Assembly: GCF_047600445.1 (NCBI RefSeq) | Contig: NZ_JASGKT010000002.1 | Location: 868,001 to 932,000 of the forward strand | Source of the DNA: Piscinibacter sp047600445 | GTDB taxonomy: Bacteria; Pseudomonadota; Gammaproteobacteria; Burkholderiales; Burkholderiaceae_C | Length of the DNA stretch: 64,000 nucleotides | Direction of reading: 5' to 3' | In this document: positions 1-7,811 of the stretch, piece after piece | How positions within the stretch are numbered: position 1 is the first letter of the stretch | How the letters are laid out: each line of letters begins with the position of its first letter | Program-made: the position numbers and the translations under genes | The notes under the pieces: model-generated | Seen by the model: the letters and a program-made list of their open reading frames with translations, nothing else | The model's database searches: none | Told to the model about the DNA's origin: nothing

Positions 1-66
1 TGCACCACTCCAGGAGGCGGGCCAAGTGCCACGCCGGTGCACGTCGGCTCCAGCGAAGGGTTAGGC
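1..66 (-). repeat. attC of cassette 70 (partial)
   Basis: Type I right arm ending in GTTAGGC; the left arm lies outside the window. Its TAA is the stop of the CopG-like antitoxin. Confidence 0.9.
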
Positions 67-396
67 ATCGCTGCGCGATGAGCGACCAGTCGGGGTTTTT
101 GCCTTTGGCGCTGGCGCCGAACCACCGGACTTGCGCTCTTCGAGCCGCCCGGTGACGTACTTGTGGAGGATGCTGGCGATCAGCGTCTGATACGGCATGC
201 CCTCGGCAAGTGCTTTGACCTGAATGTCTTGCAGATCGCCTGCTGACAGCCGAATATTCACTCGTCGGTCTTTGATGGCTGTAGCACGTGCGGCGGCCCT
301 CAGCCGACTGAGTTCGGCCTTTGATGCCACAGACTTCAACTTGCCTGCTTCGTAGGCTTCAACGAGATCAGCTTCAAGCGAATCAGGTTGCGTCAT
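61..396 (-). CDS. CopG/RHH-like antitoxin of a BrnT-like TA pair (cassette 70)
   Basis: A 111-residue protein starting MTQPDS and overlapping the 3' end of the upstream toxin by 14 bases, so the two are probably translationally coupled. The middle (about residues 45-85) has the pattern RRVNIRLSAGDLQDIQ followed by a helical stretch, as in ribbon-helix-helix antitoxins that bind both toxin and promoter DNA. The tail is basic and alanine/proline rich. The stop TAA lies inside the attC core. The start was chosen for the overlap with the toxin; an upstream in-frame extension would run through the toxin gene and is not expected. Function is inferred from the pairing. Confidence 0.75.
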   Translation of the reverse strand: MTQPDSLEADLVEAYEAGKLKSVASKAELSRLRAAARATAIKDRRVNIRLSAGDLQDIQVKALAEGMPYQTLIASILHKYVTGRLEERKSGGSAPAPKAKTPTGRSSRSDA

Positions 397-676
397 CTGG
401 ATCTCCGGTCGTAAGGTAGTCGCGTGTAGCCTTTCGGCTGGGGATGACCGTCTCGAGGAAAAAGTACTCTGCCTCTTCGACATAGGGTACCAAGTAGGCG
501 TAGCTATCCCACGTGACGACCAACAGCCGCTGGCTCGGGTATCTCTTGGTGTTCGGGTGTGCCAGGACATCCAAGAGGCCACCGCCCTCGATGGCGACCA
601 CGACTTGCTCGAACGAGACACCGCGTTCCGCCAGGAGTTCGCGGTTCTTATCGGGGTTCCACCGGCAGGGCGTCAC
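383..676 (-). CDS. BrnT-like toxin (cassette 70)
   Basis: A 97-residue protein with the layout of BrnT/DUF497-like RelE-fold toxins: N-terminal WNPDKN followed by RGVSFEQVV, a central basic strand (YPSQRLLVV) and C-terminal PSRKATRDYL with the conserved Arg-Lys pair. Such toxins are mRNA-targeting ribonucleases held by the antitoxin encoded just downstream. Toxin-first order matches brnTA. In a large array such a pair probably stabilises neighbouring cassettes; this is inferred from known TA cassettes of other chromosomal integrons. Confidence 0.75.
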   Translation of the reverse strand: MTPCRWNPDKNRELLAERGVSFEQVVVAIEGGGLLDVLAHPNTKRYPSQRLLVVTWDSYAYLVPYVEEAEYFFLETVIPSRKATRDYLTTGDPDDAT

Positions 677-740
677 GCGGCAAGTGTACTCCGATGTGTG
701 CCTTTTGTCGCCACGTGATGAAATGATGCTGTTCGGCGAC

Positions 741-867
741 GCCTAACGTTTGAGCTGAGGGGCGGGCGCCGGTGAGACGGCTTGGCCGCGAGGCGGATGA
801 TGGACAGTGAGCGCCTCGCGGCCAAGCTGGCTTGCCGGTGGCCGTCCCCTCGAGCGACCAGTTAGGC
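741..867 (-). repeat. attC of cassette 69
   Basis: Type II, 127 bp, right end CGAGCGACCAGTTAGGC. Confidence 0.95.
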
Positions 868-877
868 GGCGCTGGGC

Positions 878-1177
878 CTAGACAACAGGCTGCTGACCTC
901 TGCTCTCATGCCAGAAGGCAAGAACACGAAGCTGCTCGTCGGAGGAGAGGTAGTAGACGAAGTACTTAATTCGGCTGAGGTAGAGGCGGCGCACGCCAGG
1001 CGTTCGAGCTCCCTCGTACCGGGCTCCGATTCCTGGTTGCTCAGCCAGCAAGGCAATGGCTTCTCGGAAGTCCGTGGCGACAGCGCCAGGTGCCGCAGCT
1101 CGGTTCTCCTGCCACCACGTGGCTGCTTGGCGCACCTGAGCAGCCGCTCGGGCGGAAACGAGAACCTTGCGAGCCAT
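878..1177 (-). CDS. ParE/RelE-family toxin (cassette 69)
   Basis: A 99-residue protein with the ParE pattern: N-terminal helices (ARAAAQVRQAATWW), central FREAIALLAEQPGIGARYEG, then VRRLYLSRIKYFVYYL and the final strand LRVLAFWHESRG. ParE toxins poison gyrase and RelE relatives cleave mRNA; the sequence alone does not separate them. It starts 8 bases after its antitoxin gene (antitoxin first, toxin second). A near-identical copy at 10806-11104 is frameshifted, while this copy is intact. Confidence 0.85.
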   Translation of the reverse strand: MARKVLVSARAAAQVRQAATWWQENRAAAPGAVATDFREAIALLAEQPGIGARYEGARTPGVRRLYLSRIKYFVYYLSSDEQLRVLAFWHESRGQQPVV

Positions 1178-1185
1178 TCGCAGGG

Positions 1186-1401
1186 CTAGTTCGGGAGGGA
1201 AGCCAGCAGTTCTTCGAGCGAGACAGCCTCGCCACGGTCGATCTCCGCCATAGCGGCGAGCAACTCGTCTTCCTGCTGAGGCGTCAGGCGAAAACCTTCA
1301 TCCGCGCCGCGGGTCACAACTGTGACGACGGCGCCTTCCGGGAGTGGAACACCTTCCAGGACGATTTTGCCGTTGACGACGGTACCGGTGGCGACTTGCA
1401 T
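1186..1401 (-). CDS. Antitoxin partner of the ParE-type toxin (cassette 69)
   Basis: A 71-residue acidic protein starting MQVATGTVVNGKIV. The N-terminal half is beta-rich (VVNGKIVLEGVPLPEGAVVTVV, resembling an AbrB/AF2212-like swapped-hairpin strand) and the C-terminal half is helical and acidic (LTPQQEDELLAAMAEIDRGE), the usual toxin-wrapping segment. It lies just inside the attC boundary and is the first gene of the cassette. Its role as an antitoxin is inferred from the adjacent ParE gene and small size. A copy with identical length lies at 11113-11328. Confidence 0.75.
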   Translation of the reverse strand: MQVATGTVVNGKIVLEGVPLPEGAVVTVVTRGADEGFRLTPQQEDELLAAMAEIDRGEAVSLEELLASLPN

Positions 1402-1446
1402 GTGGCGAATGGTACTCCTTGCTGCAATGAAGGCGGATGCCGCGCC

Positions 1447-1573
1447 GCCTAACGTTTGAACTGAGGGGCGGACGCCGGTGAGGCGGCTTGGCCGCGAGGC
1501 GAATGATAGACAGCGAGAGCCACGCGGCCAAGACGGCTTGCCGGAGGCCGTCCGCTCGAGTGACTAGTTAGGC
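1447..1573 (-). repeat. attC of cassette 68
   Basis: Type II, 127 bp, with GTTTGAACTGAG replacing the usual GTTTGAGCTGAG next to the core. Confidence 0.95.
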
Positions 1574-1938
1574 CTGCGGCCTGGTGGCAAGTGAGGTCGC
1601 GGTTGAGTTGGCGAAATACCAAGAGCGAGCAAATGCTGCAATAGTGGTGCTCGCTGAGCCTCCGACGCCCCAGGCAGAGGTACTGCGTGGAACCGGTGAT
1701 TGCAGCCTGCATGGTGGTGACAGCGGGCCTGGGGCGGCGACGTGAGTCAAGCTAGACGGTAGGACCGCGACAGCAGCCGATATTGGCAAGTGCGCCCCAG
1801 TAGCCTGGAGCGGGCATGCCGCCCACGGACTGACCGATGGCGGGGGAGGGAAGGCCAGTGCACCGAGGAAGGCACCGTTTCTTCGCGCAGGCCATGGGCT
1901 GCTGCTGCCAGAGCGCGGCCAGTGGAGTGACCGCAACG
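1574..1938 (-). other. Cassette 68 insert without a convincing gene
   Basis: These 365 bases between attC sites hold no ORF with a normal start and recognisable product. One minus frame is open from a TTG at about 1936 to the attC TAA at 1568, but its translation is rich in Pro, Ser and Arg and lacks any motif. It may be a degraded gene or a non-coding cassette. Confidence 0.5.
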
Positions 1939-2064
1939 GCCTAACGTTTGAGCTGAGCCGCGTGCGCCGGTATGGCGCTTGGCCCGCCGGATGGATGATG
2001 TACCACTCCAAGAGGCGGGCCAAGTGCCATGCCGGTGCACGTCGGCTCCAGCGAAGGGTTAGGC
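1939..2064 (-). repeat. attC of cassette 67
   Basis: Type I, 126 bp; identical over its body to the attC at 21069-21194. Confidence 0.95.
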
Positions 2065-2168
2065 CACACTCGTTGCACAGCAGAGTGCCGCCCGGTGCGG
2101 CTTACGGAGGACAAGTGAAATAGCTCGCCGAACAATGCGTAGGTGTACGGCCGACTGTCCGGCCAGCG

Positions 2169-2495
2169 CTAGAGTTGAACGACAGCGACAGTGCACAAGA
2201 ACACGGTAGCCAGTATGAGCGCAACGTCCGCTGACAGCGGATTGACTTGGTCCTCGGGGTTCTGCTCGATCTCTTTGAGGACTCGCGCACCGAACCAAGC
2301 ACTTTCGCGCCCATGCGAACGCCGATGAAGCACGACGGCTAGCGTGGCTGTGAGGAACAGAAGTGCGAGATTGGCGACCAGCTCGTTTTCAGCGAACTGC
2401 GCCAAGGCTGTATGCCATGCACCTGCAAGCAAGACCACAAGCGGTGCGAGGTATGCGAGCAGGCGCTGAATCCGACGAGTTGTTCTGACGTTCAC
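2169..2495 (-). CDS. Small three-helix membrane protein (cassette 67)
   Basis: A 108-residue protein, family not recognised. Hydrophobic stretches lie at about residues 13-33, 40-58 and 90-107, with a charged loop (HRRSHGRESAWFG to NPEDQ) between the second and third, so it is probably an inner-membrane protein. The gene, the 100 non-coding bases after it and the attC are repeated without visible change in cassette 36 (21299-21625), 19 kb closer to attI. Confidence 0.7.
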   Translation of the reverse strand: MNVRTTRRIQRLLAYLAPLVVLLAGAWHTALAQFAENELVANLALLFLTATLAVVLHRRSHGRESAWFGARVLKEIEQNPEDQVNPLSADVALILATVFLCTVAVVQL

Positions 2496-2512
2496 GGCGG
2501 GGCGGCTGTGTG

Positions 2513-2638
2513 GCCTAACGTTTGAGCTGAGCCGCGTGCGCCGGTGTGGCGCTTGGCCCGCCGGACGGATGATGTACCACTCCGGGAGGCGGGCTAAGCG
2601 CCATGCCGGTGCACGTCGGCTCCAGCGAAGGGTTAGGC
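2513..2638 (-). repeat. attC of cassette 66
   Basis: Type I, 126 bp; the right arm reads GGGCTAAGCGCC where most type I sites read GGGCCAAGTGCC. Confidence 0.95.
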
Positions 2639-2672
2639 CTCGCTGTTTGAGGGCCAGGTGCGGGCTCGACGC

Positions 2673-3029
2673 TCAAGGCCAGTAGCAGGAAGGAACAATG
2701 CCCGCTTGGCTGGTGACGACGAGTGCTCCATAGAGGCAGAACAAGCCAAAGGCGATGAACATCCAACTGCGAGCGCGTCTTCCCTGAGCAACAAGATCAT
2801 CGCGGGAGAGGCTTTGATGCAGCCCTTGGAGCAAGTACGAGAGAACGGCCGACTCGTGGAGTTCGGAGTTCTCGTTCCACCGATGCCAAGTACTGAGTTC
2901 CTTCCACAGTGTTGGCTCCTCATCTTTCAAGCGAAGCGCAAACCGTCGTTGGAAGATTCCCGCAGTGACGGCCGAAGTGACCCACGCGAGCAAGAGGGCA
3001 ATGATCCAGTGATCGACGGGGCGACACAT
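2673..3029 (-). CDS. Small two-helix membrane protein (cassette 66)
   Basis: A 118-residue protein starting MCRPVDHW, seven bases inside the neighbouring attC boundary. Hydrophobic segments at about residues 8-27 and 93-113 flank a soluble, charged middle (RRFALRLKDEEPTLWKELSTWHR). No family recognised. An upstream in-frame extension would only translate the attC and is not used. Confidence 0.65.
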   Translation of the reverse strand: MCRPVDHWIIALLLAWVTSAVTAGIFQRRFALRLKDEEPTLWKELSTWHRWNENSELHESAVLSYLLQGLHQSLSRDDLVAQGRRARSWMFIAFGLFCLYGALVVTSQAGIVPSCYWP

Positions 3030-3035
3030 TGCGAG

Positions 3036-3161
3036 GCCTAACGTAGAGCTGAGCTGCGTGCGGAGGCAGACGGCCCTGGCCGCGTTGTGCATGATAGACA
3101 ACGGGCGCAACGCGGCCAGGGACGGCTGCCGTAGCACGTCAGCTCGAGCGTTGGGTTAGGC
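3036..3161 (-). repeat. attC of cassette 65
   Basis: Type IV, 126 bp (GTAGAGCTGAGCTGCGTGCGG left arm). Confidence 0.95.
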
Positions 3162-3196
3162 CTCAGTCGGTTTGATGTCAGGGCCATTGGAAACTC

Positions 3197-3577
3197 TTAG
3201 CCTTCCTGCCGAGACTGCTCAGTCCAGCCCGCTGGACCGATGACACGGCCCGAGCCTACGATCTTGCTCCCTTCGCGGATCGTGAAGGTTGCGCCAGGAA
3301 GCAATTCGGAGTAGAGGTTGTCTTCCGGCGTTCCATAGGGCAGAGCAAACAACACTTCGGCTTGCTGGCCAGGGAGAATCCGATCTGGGCCAGACCAAGC
3401 ACAAACCCCGAGATATCGCTCAAGAAGAACATTGCCTTCACCAATGAGCGCTTCACGTTGCTCAGGATTGCCTACAACAAGGTGCGGCCAATACTGACGC
3501 TCCTTGAGGCTCCGGTGCCCATTGAGAGTGTAGTTCATCTGAACGACTGTTCGCATAAGTGGAACGGATGTAGTCAT
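3197..3577 (-). CDS. Small protein with EF-Tu C-terminal-like barrel (cassette 65)
   Basis: A 126-residue protein. Its C-terminal half reads YSELLPGATFTIREGSKIVGSGRV, closely resembling the end of translation factor EF-Tu domain III, where FTIREG..VG.G.V is conserved; an earlier PGQQAEVLFALPYG strand fits the same barrel. No GTPase domain is present, so it is not a translation factor. Proteins of this free-standing type have no role that I know. The first Met after the cassette boundary (MTTSVPLMR) was taken as start; MNYTLNG, 14 residues in, is an alternative. Confidence 0.65.
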   Translation of the reverse strand: MTTSVPLMRTVVQMNYTLNGHRSLKERQYWPHLVVGNPEQREALIGEGNVLLERYLGVCAWSGPDRILPGQQAEVLFALPYGTPEDNLYSELLPGATFTIREGSKIVGSGRVIGPAGWTEQSRQEG

Positions 3578-3693
3578 GCGGCCTGCCTCACTTTCGATGA
3601 TGCCGATGATGCTCGAATTGCGTTGGACGTACACGAAAGTCTCGGGACGAGAGATTGCTCGGCAGTGGCCTGCAGGTGCTGGCCTCTGATGAG

Positions 3694-3819
3694 GCCTAAC
3701 GTTTGAGCTGAGCCGCGGGCACCGGTGTGGCGCTTGGCCCGCGAGGCGGATGATAAGAACCAGCGCCTCGCGGGCCAAGTGCCATGCCGGTGCACGTCGG
3801 CTCCAGCGAAGGGTTAGGC
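3694..3819 (-). repeat. attC of cassette 64
   Basis: Type I, 126 bp, GGATGATAAGAACCAGCG loop variant. Confidence 0.95.
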
Positions 3820-3844
3820 CGCACTCGCGGATAGTGAATGGTGC

Positions 3845-4246
3845 TCATGTGCGGCGCGGTGCAGCCATAGCTGCTGCAATTGCTGGCCACCGAGGCCAGA
3901 CCCAAACTGCGAGCCACGACGAGAGTGCACCGCACGCGAGAGCAGCGAAGAACGGTTCTTTCCCGGCTACCCACGTAGCTGCCGTATGCCAGAAGGGTGG
4001 CGAGCCCAGCATTTGCACCGTTGCAGGGACCAAGAAGACGAGAGCGATGGCCGTGGGTATGTACACGACGATCAGAATCAGCCAAAGCGCTGTGTAGGCG
4101 AGTAGTGGCCCAGCCACCAGGAATAGCCAGCGACCGTGGACCCCGCGGCCCCGTGCGAAACTGAGGAAGGCGCAGACAGCAATAGGTGAAGCCAGGGCGA
4201 GCCAAGCGACAAGAACGACGATGAAGTAGAGCGTGGTACTGTCCAT
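3845..4246 (-). CDS. Polytopic membrane protein (cassette 64)
   Basis: A 133-residue hydrophobic protein (MDSTTLYFIVVLVAW...) with probable membrane helices at about residues 5-28, 40-60, 61-82 and 97-118 and a short basic loop (FARGRGVHGR). The tail APRRT is basic. No family recognised. The start sits 28 bases inside the cassette boundary. Confidence 0.65.
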   Translation of the reverse strand: MDSTTLYFIVVLVAWLALASPIAVCAFLSFARGRGVHGRWLFLVAGPLLAYTALWLILIVVYIPTAIALVFLVPATVQMLGSPPFWHTAATWVAGKEPFFAALACGALSSWLAVWVWPRWPAIAAAMAAPRRT

Positions 4247-4274
4247 TGCGCGCGTGAGCGAGGGGTGTTGTGCG

Positions 4275-4401
4275 GCCTAACGTTTGAGCTGAGGGGCGGA
4301 CGCCGGTGAGACGGCTTGGCCGCGAGGCGGATGATAGACAGCGAGAGCCTCGCGGCCAAGGCGGCTTGCCGGTGGCCGTCCCCTCCAGCGAAGGGTTAGG
4401 C
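4275..4401 (-). repeat. attC of cassette 63
   Basis: Type II, 127 bp; same as the attC at 32342-32468. Confidence 0.95.
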
Positions 4402-4941
4402 CGCACTCGCTGCTTTGTATTGCTGTGCGTGGCGAAGGAAGGCGAAGAACTCCTCTTCTGAGGTACTTCCCACTTTGGTGACAGGAATGGGAGCAGTTCG
4501 CGTGGCCAGCAGGACGGCGAACTCGGCATCAATGACGAAGACTGAGACTGCGGACCAGTGAAAGACAGCGGTCATTGAGGTTGTAGTGACCGTCAGGTTG
4601 GAAGCCGTGGCCTCAAGGGTGAGAGGCTCCTCGGCGTGTGGTGCCAAACTGGCCAAGGCCTTGGCGTCCGCAAGGCGAAGGCGGCTGATCCCGACGACGA
4701 AGAAAGCGGGAACGATAAACAGAGCTAGTACAGACCAGCGGAGCACCGAACGGATGGCTTCATCTTGGTGGTTCGGAGCTACCAAGATGACGAACAATGG
4801 AACGGTATACAGCACATAAGCCAACAGCGCCAAAGGCTTGAGCGACGTTGGCATCGCACCCGCTCGGCGAAGCCTGTCGACGACAAACGCCGAAGCTCGT
4901 GAGTAGTCTGACTGCGTGAGACGAAGACTGATTTGTGCCAC
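4396..4941 (-). CDS. YcxB-like membrane protein (cassette 63)
   Basis: A 181-residue protein. Two hydrophobic helices at about residues 36-54 and 70-87 are followed by a soluble domain with VFHWSAVSVFVIDAEFAVLLA and PIPVTKVGSTSEEEFFAFLR, the arrangement of YcxB-like proteins (two helices then a PH-like barrel whose end reads IPxxAFxSxEExxxF). Function of the family is unknown. The stop TAA is inside the attC core. An identical copy lies in cassette 18 (32463-33008). Confidence 0.7.
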   Translation of the reverse strand: MAQISLRLTQSDYSRASAFVVDRLRRAGAMPTSLKPLALLAYVLYTVPLFVILVAPNHQDEAIRSVLRWSVLALFIVPAFFVVGISRLRLADAKALASLAPHAEEPLTLEATASNLTVTTTSMTAVFHWSAVSVFVIDAEFAVLLATRTAPIPVTKVGSTSEEEFFAFLRHAQQYKAASAA

Positions 4942-4948
4942 TTGTGCG

Positions 4949-5074
4949 GCCTAACGTTTGAGCTGAGCCGCAAGCGCCGGCGTGGCGCTTGGCCCGCCGG
5001 ATGGATGATGTACCACTCCAAGAGGCGGGCCAAGTGCCATGCCGGTGCTTGTCGGCTCCAGCGAAGGGTTAGGC
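4949..5074 (-). repeat. attC of cassette 62
   Basis: Type I, 126 bp, GCAAGCGCCGG / GGTGCTTGTCGG arms. Confidence 0.95.
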
Positions 5075-5208
5075 CGCACTCGTTGATGGGCAGTGGGTGA
5101 CCTAGAGCCCTCGCAGGCGACAAGCATGGCCAAACACTCGCCCTGTGGCCTGCGGTTGCTGCTCCGGTTGAGTGGCATGTTGGACCTTGCTTTGGGCCAG
5201 CTACAGCT

Positions 5209-5523
5209 TCACGGCATGTCAAAGCTGCGGCACTGTGCCACGATGCAGAACAGGATGGGCGCGAGGACGGCAAGCACAGGCAACAGAGTGCCCACAAGCA
5301 GAGAGAGTGCAAGGACTCTTGGCGTTGATGTAGAAGCTCGTCTTCCAAGGACGAAGTAAACGGCAGCTGTAACGAAGGCGATGGCGACGAAGACGTATGG
5401 GGCATGGCCTTCAAGAAGGCCGCCATCGGAGGAGAACCTGCCATTGAAGAGAACAAGCCAAACGCCGCCAAGTGACACGATGCCTGAGGCGAAACCAGCG
5501 ACTACGTGTGGACTGAGCTTCAT
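5209..5523 (-). CDS. Three-helix membrane protein (cassette 62)
   Basis: A 104-residue protein (MKLSPHVVAGFASG...) with hydrophobic stretches at about residues 6-26, 43-61 and 70-93 separated by short polar loops. Family not recognised. It is followed by about 134 non-coding bases before the attC. Confidence 0.65.
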   Translation of the reverse strand: MKLSPHVVAGFASGIVSLGGVWLVLFNGRFSSDGGLLEGHAPYVFVAIAFVTAAVYFVLGRRASTSTPRVLALSLLVGTLLPVLAVLAPILFCIVAQCRSFDMP

Positions 5524-5551
5524 GGTGCTGACGTGATGTGGCCAGCGTGCG

Positions 5552-5680
5552 GCCTAACGTTCGAGCTAACTGGCCCGCGGAGGCAGGCCGCCTTGGCTCG
5601 AGCTGAGAAAATATACAGCGTACCTCAGCTCGGGCCAAGGTGGCCTGCCGTAGCGGGTCCGGTTGAGCGAGGGGTTAGGC
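5552..5680 (-). repeat. attC of cassette 61
   Basis: Type III variant, 129 bp, with CTCGAGCTGAG / CTCAGCTCGGG inner arms around a short AT-rich loop. Confidence 0.95.
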
Positions 5681-6097
5681 CGCACTCGCGATGCCGTGAC
5701 TCTGTCGGAGTTGTTGCTCAAGTTGTTTTAGAAGCCGAGGGCCCCCCTGCAGTAGTTGTACAGCTTCGGGTCGGCGGGTACTGGGATCATGCTTCTGGGT
5801 CCAAGCGCTCATCGCGACCAACAGCGGCAGGAGATCGAGCCCTTTCTCGGTCAGGCTGTACACGGCCTTCTGCGCATGCGTCGGATCGTCGTCGCGCCGG
5901 AGGATGCCCCTCTCCATCAACGCTCGAAGTCGATCGGACAGCACGTTGGTTGAGATGGCCTCCTCGGACTGAAGGAACTCGCGAAAGCGGCGCTTTCCCG
6001 CGAAGACCAGATCTCGGATCACGAGCAGCGTCCAACGGTCACCCACCAGTTCCAGGGCCGTACTGATTGGGCATGTTGATCGCTGATCTTGTCTCAT
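5675..6097 (-). CDS. HxlR-family transcriptional regulator (cassette 61)
   Basis: A 140-residue winged-helix protein: CPISTALELVGDRWTLLVIRDL is the family signature, with the redox-type Cys at residue 9, followed by the wing region FREFLQSEEAISTNVLSDRLRALMERGILRR and YSLTEKGLDLLPLL. HxlR regulators bind palindromes between themselves and a divergent target, often sensing aldehydes or quinones; here the divergent gene is a GFA-type protein. The stop TAA is supplied by the attC core. One cassette thus carries a regulator and its likely target with their own promoters. Confidence 0.88.
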   Translation of the reverse strand: MRQDQRSTCPISTALELVGDRWTLLVIRDLVFAGKRRFREFLQSEEAISTNVLSDRLRALMERGILRRDDDPTHAQKAVYSLTEKGLDLLPLLVAMSAWTQKHDPSTRRPEAVQLLQGGPRLLKQLEQQLRQSHGIASAA

Positions 6098-6177
6098 GCC
6101 TCAGACTCTACACCGGTTGCAAAACGCAATCGGTATGGATAGAGTTGCGATATCGAAATGCAACCAGTTGAGGTGTG
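6098..6177. promoter_or_regulatory. Divergent promoter/operator region between HxlR and GFA genes
   Basis: These 80 bases separate the two divergent starts. They contain TTGC-N5-GCAA at 6117-6129 and GTTGC-N11-GCAAC at 6144-6164 with a central CGATATCG palindrome, both plausible HxlR operators. AGG at 6171-6173 is the likely ribosome site for the ATG at 6178. Confidence 0.6.
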
Positions 6178-6600
6178 ATGACTTATCAGCGGTATCTGGG
6201 CAGTTGTCACTGTCAAGGCGTGCGGTACGAGGCAGAGTTCGACTTGGCAGCGGGAAGCAATCGTTGCAACTGCTCCCTCTGCAGCAAGGCCCGCGCTTGG
6301 TTCCTCTTCGTGCGCGGCGACAAGATGAACCTGCTATGCGGAGAAGAGCTTCTCAGTACGTATGAGTGGGTTCCGGAAGGGCGATCTGAGTCGGGGCTGA
6401 GCTACCGCTTCTGCTCAAGGTGCGGCATCCGGCTCTATGCGACGGGTGAGCTCGCGGAGTTGGGCGGCAGGTTCTACGCCATCCATGTCCCAACGCTCGA
6501 TAGCTTGGACCGGGACGAACTTGTCAACGCGCCCCTGCGTTTCGTCGACAACGCTCATGATCGACCCGATCGAGCGCCCACGGACACGCGACTAATGTGA
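6178..6600 (+). CDS. GFA-family (glutathione-dependent formaldehyde-activating-like) zinc protein (cassette 61)
   Basis: A 140-residue protein on the strand opposite to nearly all other cassette genes. It has the GFA/Mss4-like zinc pattern: GSCHCQGVRYEAEF near the start, CNCSLCSK, and FCSRCGIRLY in the second half. Family members are best known from Gfa, proposed to speed addition of glutathione to formaldehyde, but most paralogues are uncharacterised. It ends about 25 bases before the next attC. Regulation by the divergent HxlR protein is inferred. A GTG one codon upstream is in frame but too close to the AGG ribosome site. Confidence 0.85.
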   Translation: MTYQRYLGSCHCQGVRYEAEFDLAAGSNRCNCSLCSKARAWFLFVRGDKMNLLCGEELLSTYEWVPEGRSESGLSYRFCSRCGIRLYATGELAELGGRFYAIHVPTLDSLDRDELVNAPLRFVDNAHDRPDRAPTDTRLM

Positions 6601-6623
6601 AGGACGAGGGCTGTCTTCGTGCG

Positions 6624-6749
6624 GCCTAACGTTTGAGCTGAGCCGCGGGCGCCGGTGTGGCGTCCTGGCCGCGAGGCGGATGATAAGAACAAGCGCCTCG
6701 CGGCCAGGGTGCCATGCCGGTGCACGTCGGCTCCAGCGAAGGGTTAGGC
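6624..6749 (-). repeat. attC of cassette 60
   Basis: Type I, 126 bp, with GTCCTGGCCGCG / CGGCCAGGGTGCC inner arms. Confidence 0.95.
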
Positions 6750-6767
6750 GTCACTCGCGGCCAAGTG

Positions 6768-6980
6768 CTACAGGTGCTGGGGTTCGAGGCCGGTGTGTTT
6801 GGCGATGCGTGCCAACATACGTGGCCCAAGTTCTTCGCCGTCGTGAAAGGCGAACACGAAGTCAGGCCAACCTTCGCGCGCAAGAGTGCGATGGGAGCCA
6901 GTTTGGCGCTTGACCTGCCAACCCAACTTGAGAAGCGCGGCGAGGACACGCCTGGCCTTCGATGAAGGCCACTGGCTCAT
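6768..6980 (-). CDS. hicA: HicA-like toxin (cassette 60)
   Basis: A 70-residue dsRBD-fold protein: VLAALLKLGWQVKRQTGSHRTLARE contains the GSH motif with the catalytic His of HicA mRNA interferases, followed by FVFAFHDGEELGPRMLARIAKHTGL, the usual strand and helix. Its start overlaps the upstream antitoxin stop by four bases (ATGA), indicating translational coupling. Antitoxin-first order is one of the two known orders for hicAB. Confidence 0.85.
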   Translation of the reverse strand: MSQWPSSKARRVLAALLKLGWQVKRQTGSHRTLAREGWPDFVFAFHDGEELGPRMLARIAKHTGLEPQHL

Positions 6981-7186
6981 GCGGCTGCCGGGACCGAGAT
7001 GCTGATTTCTTGCGGCTTGGCCTCACCATGCTCAAGGCGCTCAGCCAGTACGCGCAGGGCAAGTACCTCGGCCTTAGCCATGGCTTCGTTGGCGGACGCT
7101 CCGTAAGCCAGTACGCCAGGCAGTTGCGAGACCTCTGCCAGCCAACGACCGTCGTCTTCGCGCTCGCATTCGAGGGTGAACTTCAT
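6977..7186 (-). CDS. hicB: HicB-like antitoxin (cassette 60)
   Basis: A 69-residue protein of the short HicB type: MKFTLECEREDDGRWLAEVSQLPGV is the partial RNase H-like strand set and GASANEAMAKAEVLALRVLAERL the following helix. The DNA-binding domain present in longer HicB proteins is missing, as in many short forms. First gene of the cassette, about 50 bases inside the boundary. Confidence 0.85.
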   Translation of the reverse strand: MKFTLECEREDDGRWLAEVSQLPGVLAYGASANEAMAKAEVLALRVLAERLEHGEAKPQEISISVPAAA

Positions 7187-7235
7187 AGGGCTCTCCGAAG
7201 AAGGTGACAGTCTAGCGCGCGGCGCATTTGGTGAC

Positions 7236-7361
7236 GCCTAACGTTTGAGCTGAGCCGCGGGCGCCGGTGTGGCGCTTGGCCCGCGAGGCGGATGATAAGA
7301 ACCAGCGCCTCGCGGGCCAAGTGCCATGCCGGTGCACGTCGGCTCCAGCGAAGGGTTAGGC
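7236..7361 (-). repeat. attC of cassette 59
   Basis: Type I, 126 bp; identical to the attC at 27196-27321. Confidence 0.95.
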
Positions 7362-7382
7362 GTCACCGGTTGGCGCGCCGAC

Positions 7383-7787
7383 TCATTGTGCGCTACTGCC
7401 AACAAACCAGAACTCTGGAGTACACGACTCGTTGCTCAACGGGGCGCACTGAAGCTTCAGCCGCCACTGCGCTCGCAAGTACGAGAACCGGCTTTCCGAC
7501 GAAGATTCGAGCTGCCAGCCCCGCTCGAGCAGTAGCTTCGGACTGACGGTGACGTTTCCGCAGGTCATGTACAGATGCTTGGGCCAATACTTACACGCCG
7601 CAGCTGCTTGATTACCAAACAAGGAAGTGACCTCTTCTCGGAACGCATGCTCCAGCTTGCGCGTCGGGGACTTGCTCGACGGCATTGGGACAAGCCACCA
7701 GAGCGCCGCGAGGACAACGGCAAGGCCTCCGATGAGGTAGAGCTTGAAGGCCTCACGCTGGAGCTTGCATTTGATGTATGGCTGCAT
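7383..7787 (-). CDS. Single-helix membrane-anchored protein (cassette 59)
   Basis: A 134-residue protein starting MQPYIKCKLQ. One strong membrane helix at about residues 16-35 (YLIGGLAVVLAALWWLV) is preceded by basic residues, so the C-terminal 95 residues probably face the periplasm; these hold five cysteines that could pair there. Family not recognised. An identical gene, trailer and attC occur in cassette 26 (27343-27747). Confidence 0.65.
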   Translation of the reverse strand: MQPYIKCKLQREAFKLYLIGGLAVVLAALWWLVPMPSSKSPTRKLEHAFREEVTSLFGNQAAAACKYWPKHLYMTCGNVTVSPKLLLERGWQLESSSESRFSYLRAQWRLKLQCAPLSNESCTPEFWFVGSSAQ

Positions 7788-7811
7788 GCGCAGAGGGGTG
7801 CGAGTCGTGAC

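Noticed and set aside
1568..1936. A TTG-started frame filling cassette 68 and ending on the attC TAA
   Set aside because: Composition is unlike other cassette proteins and no start signal is visible; kept only as an unassigned insert.
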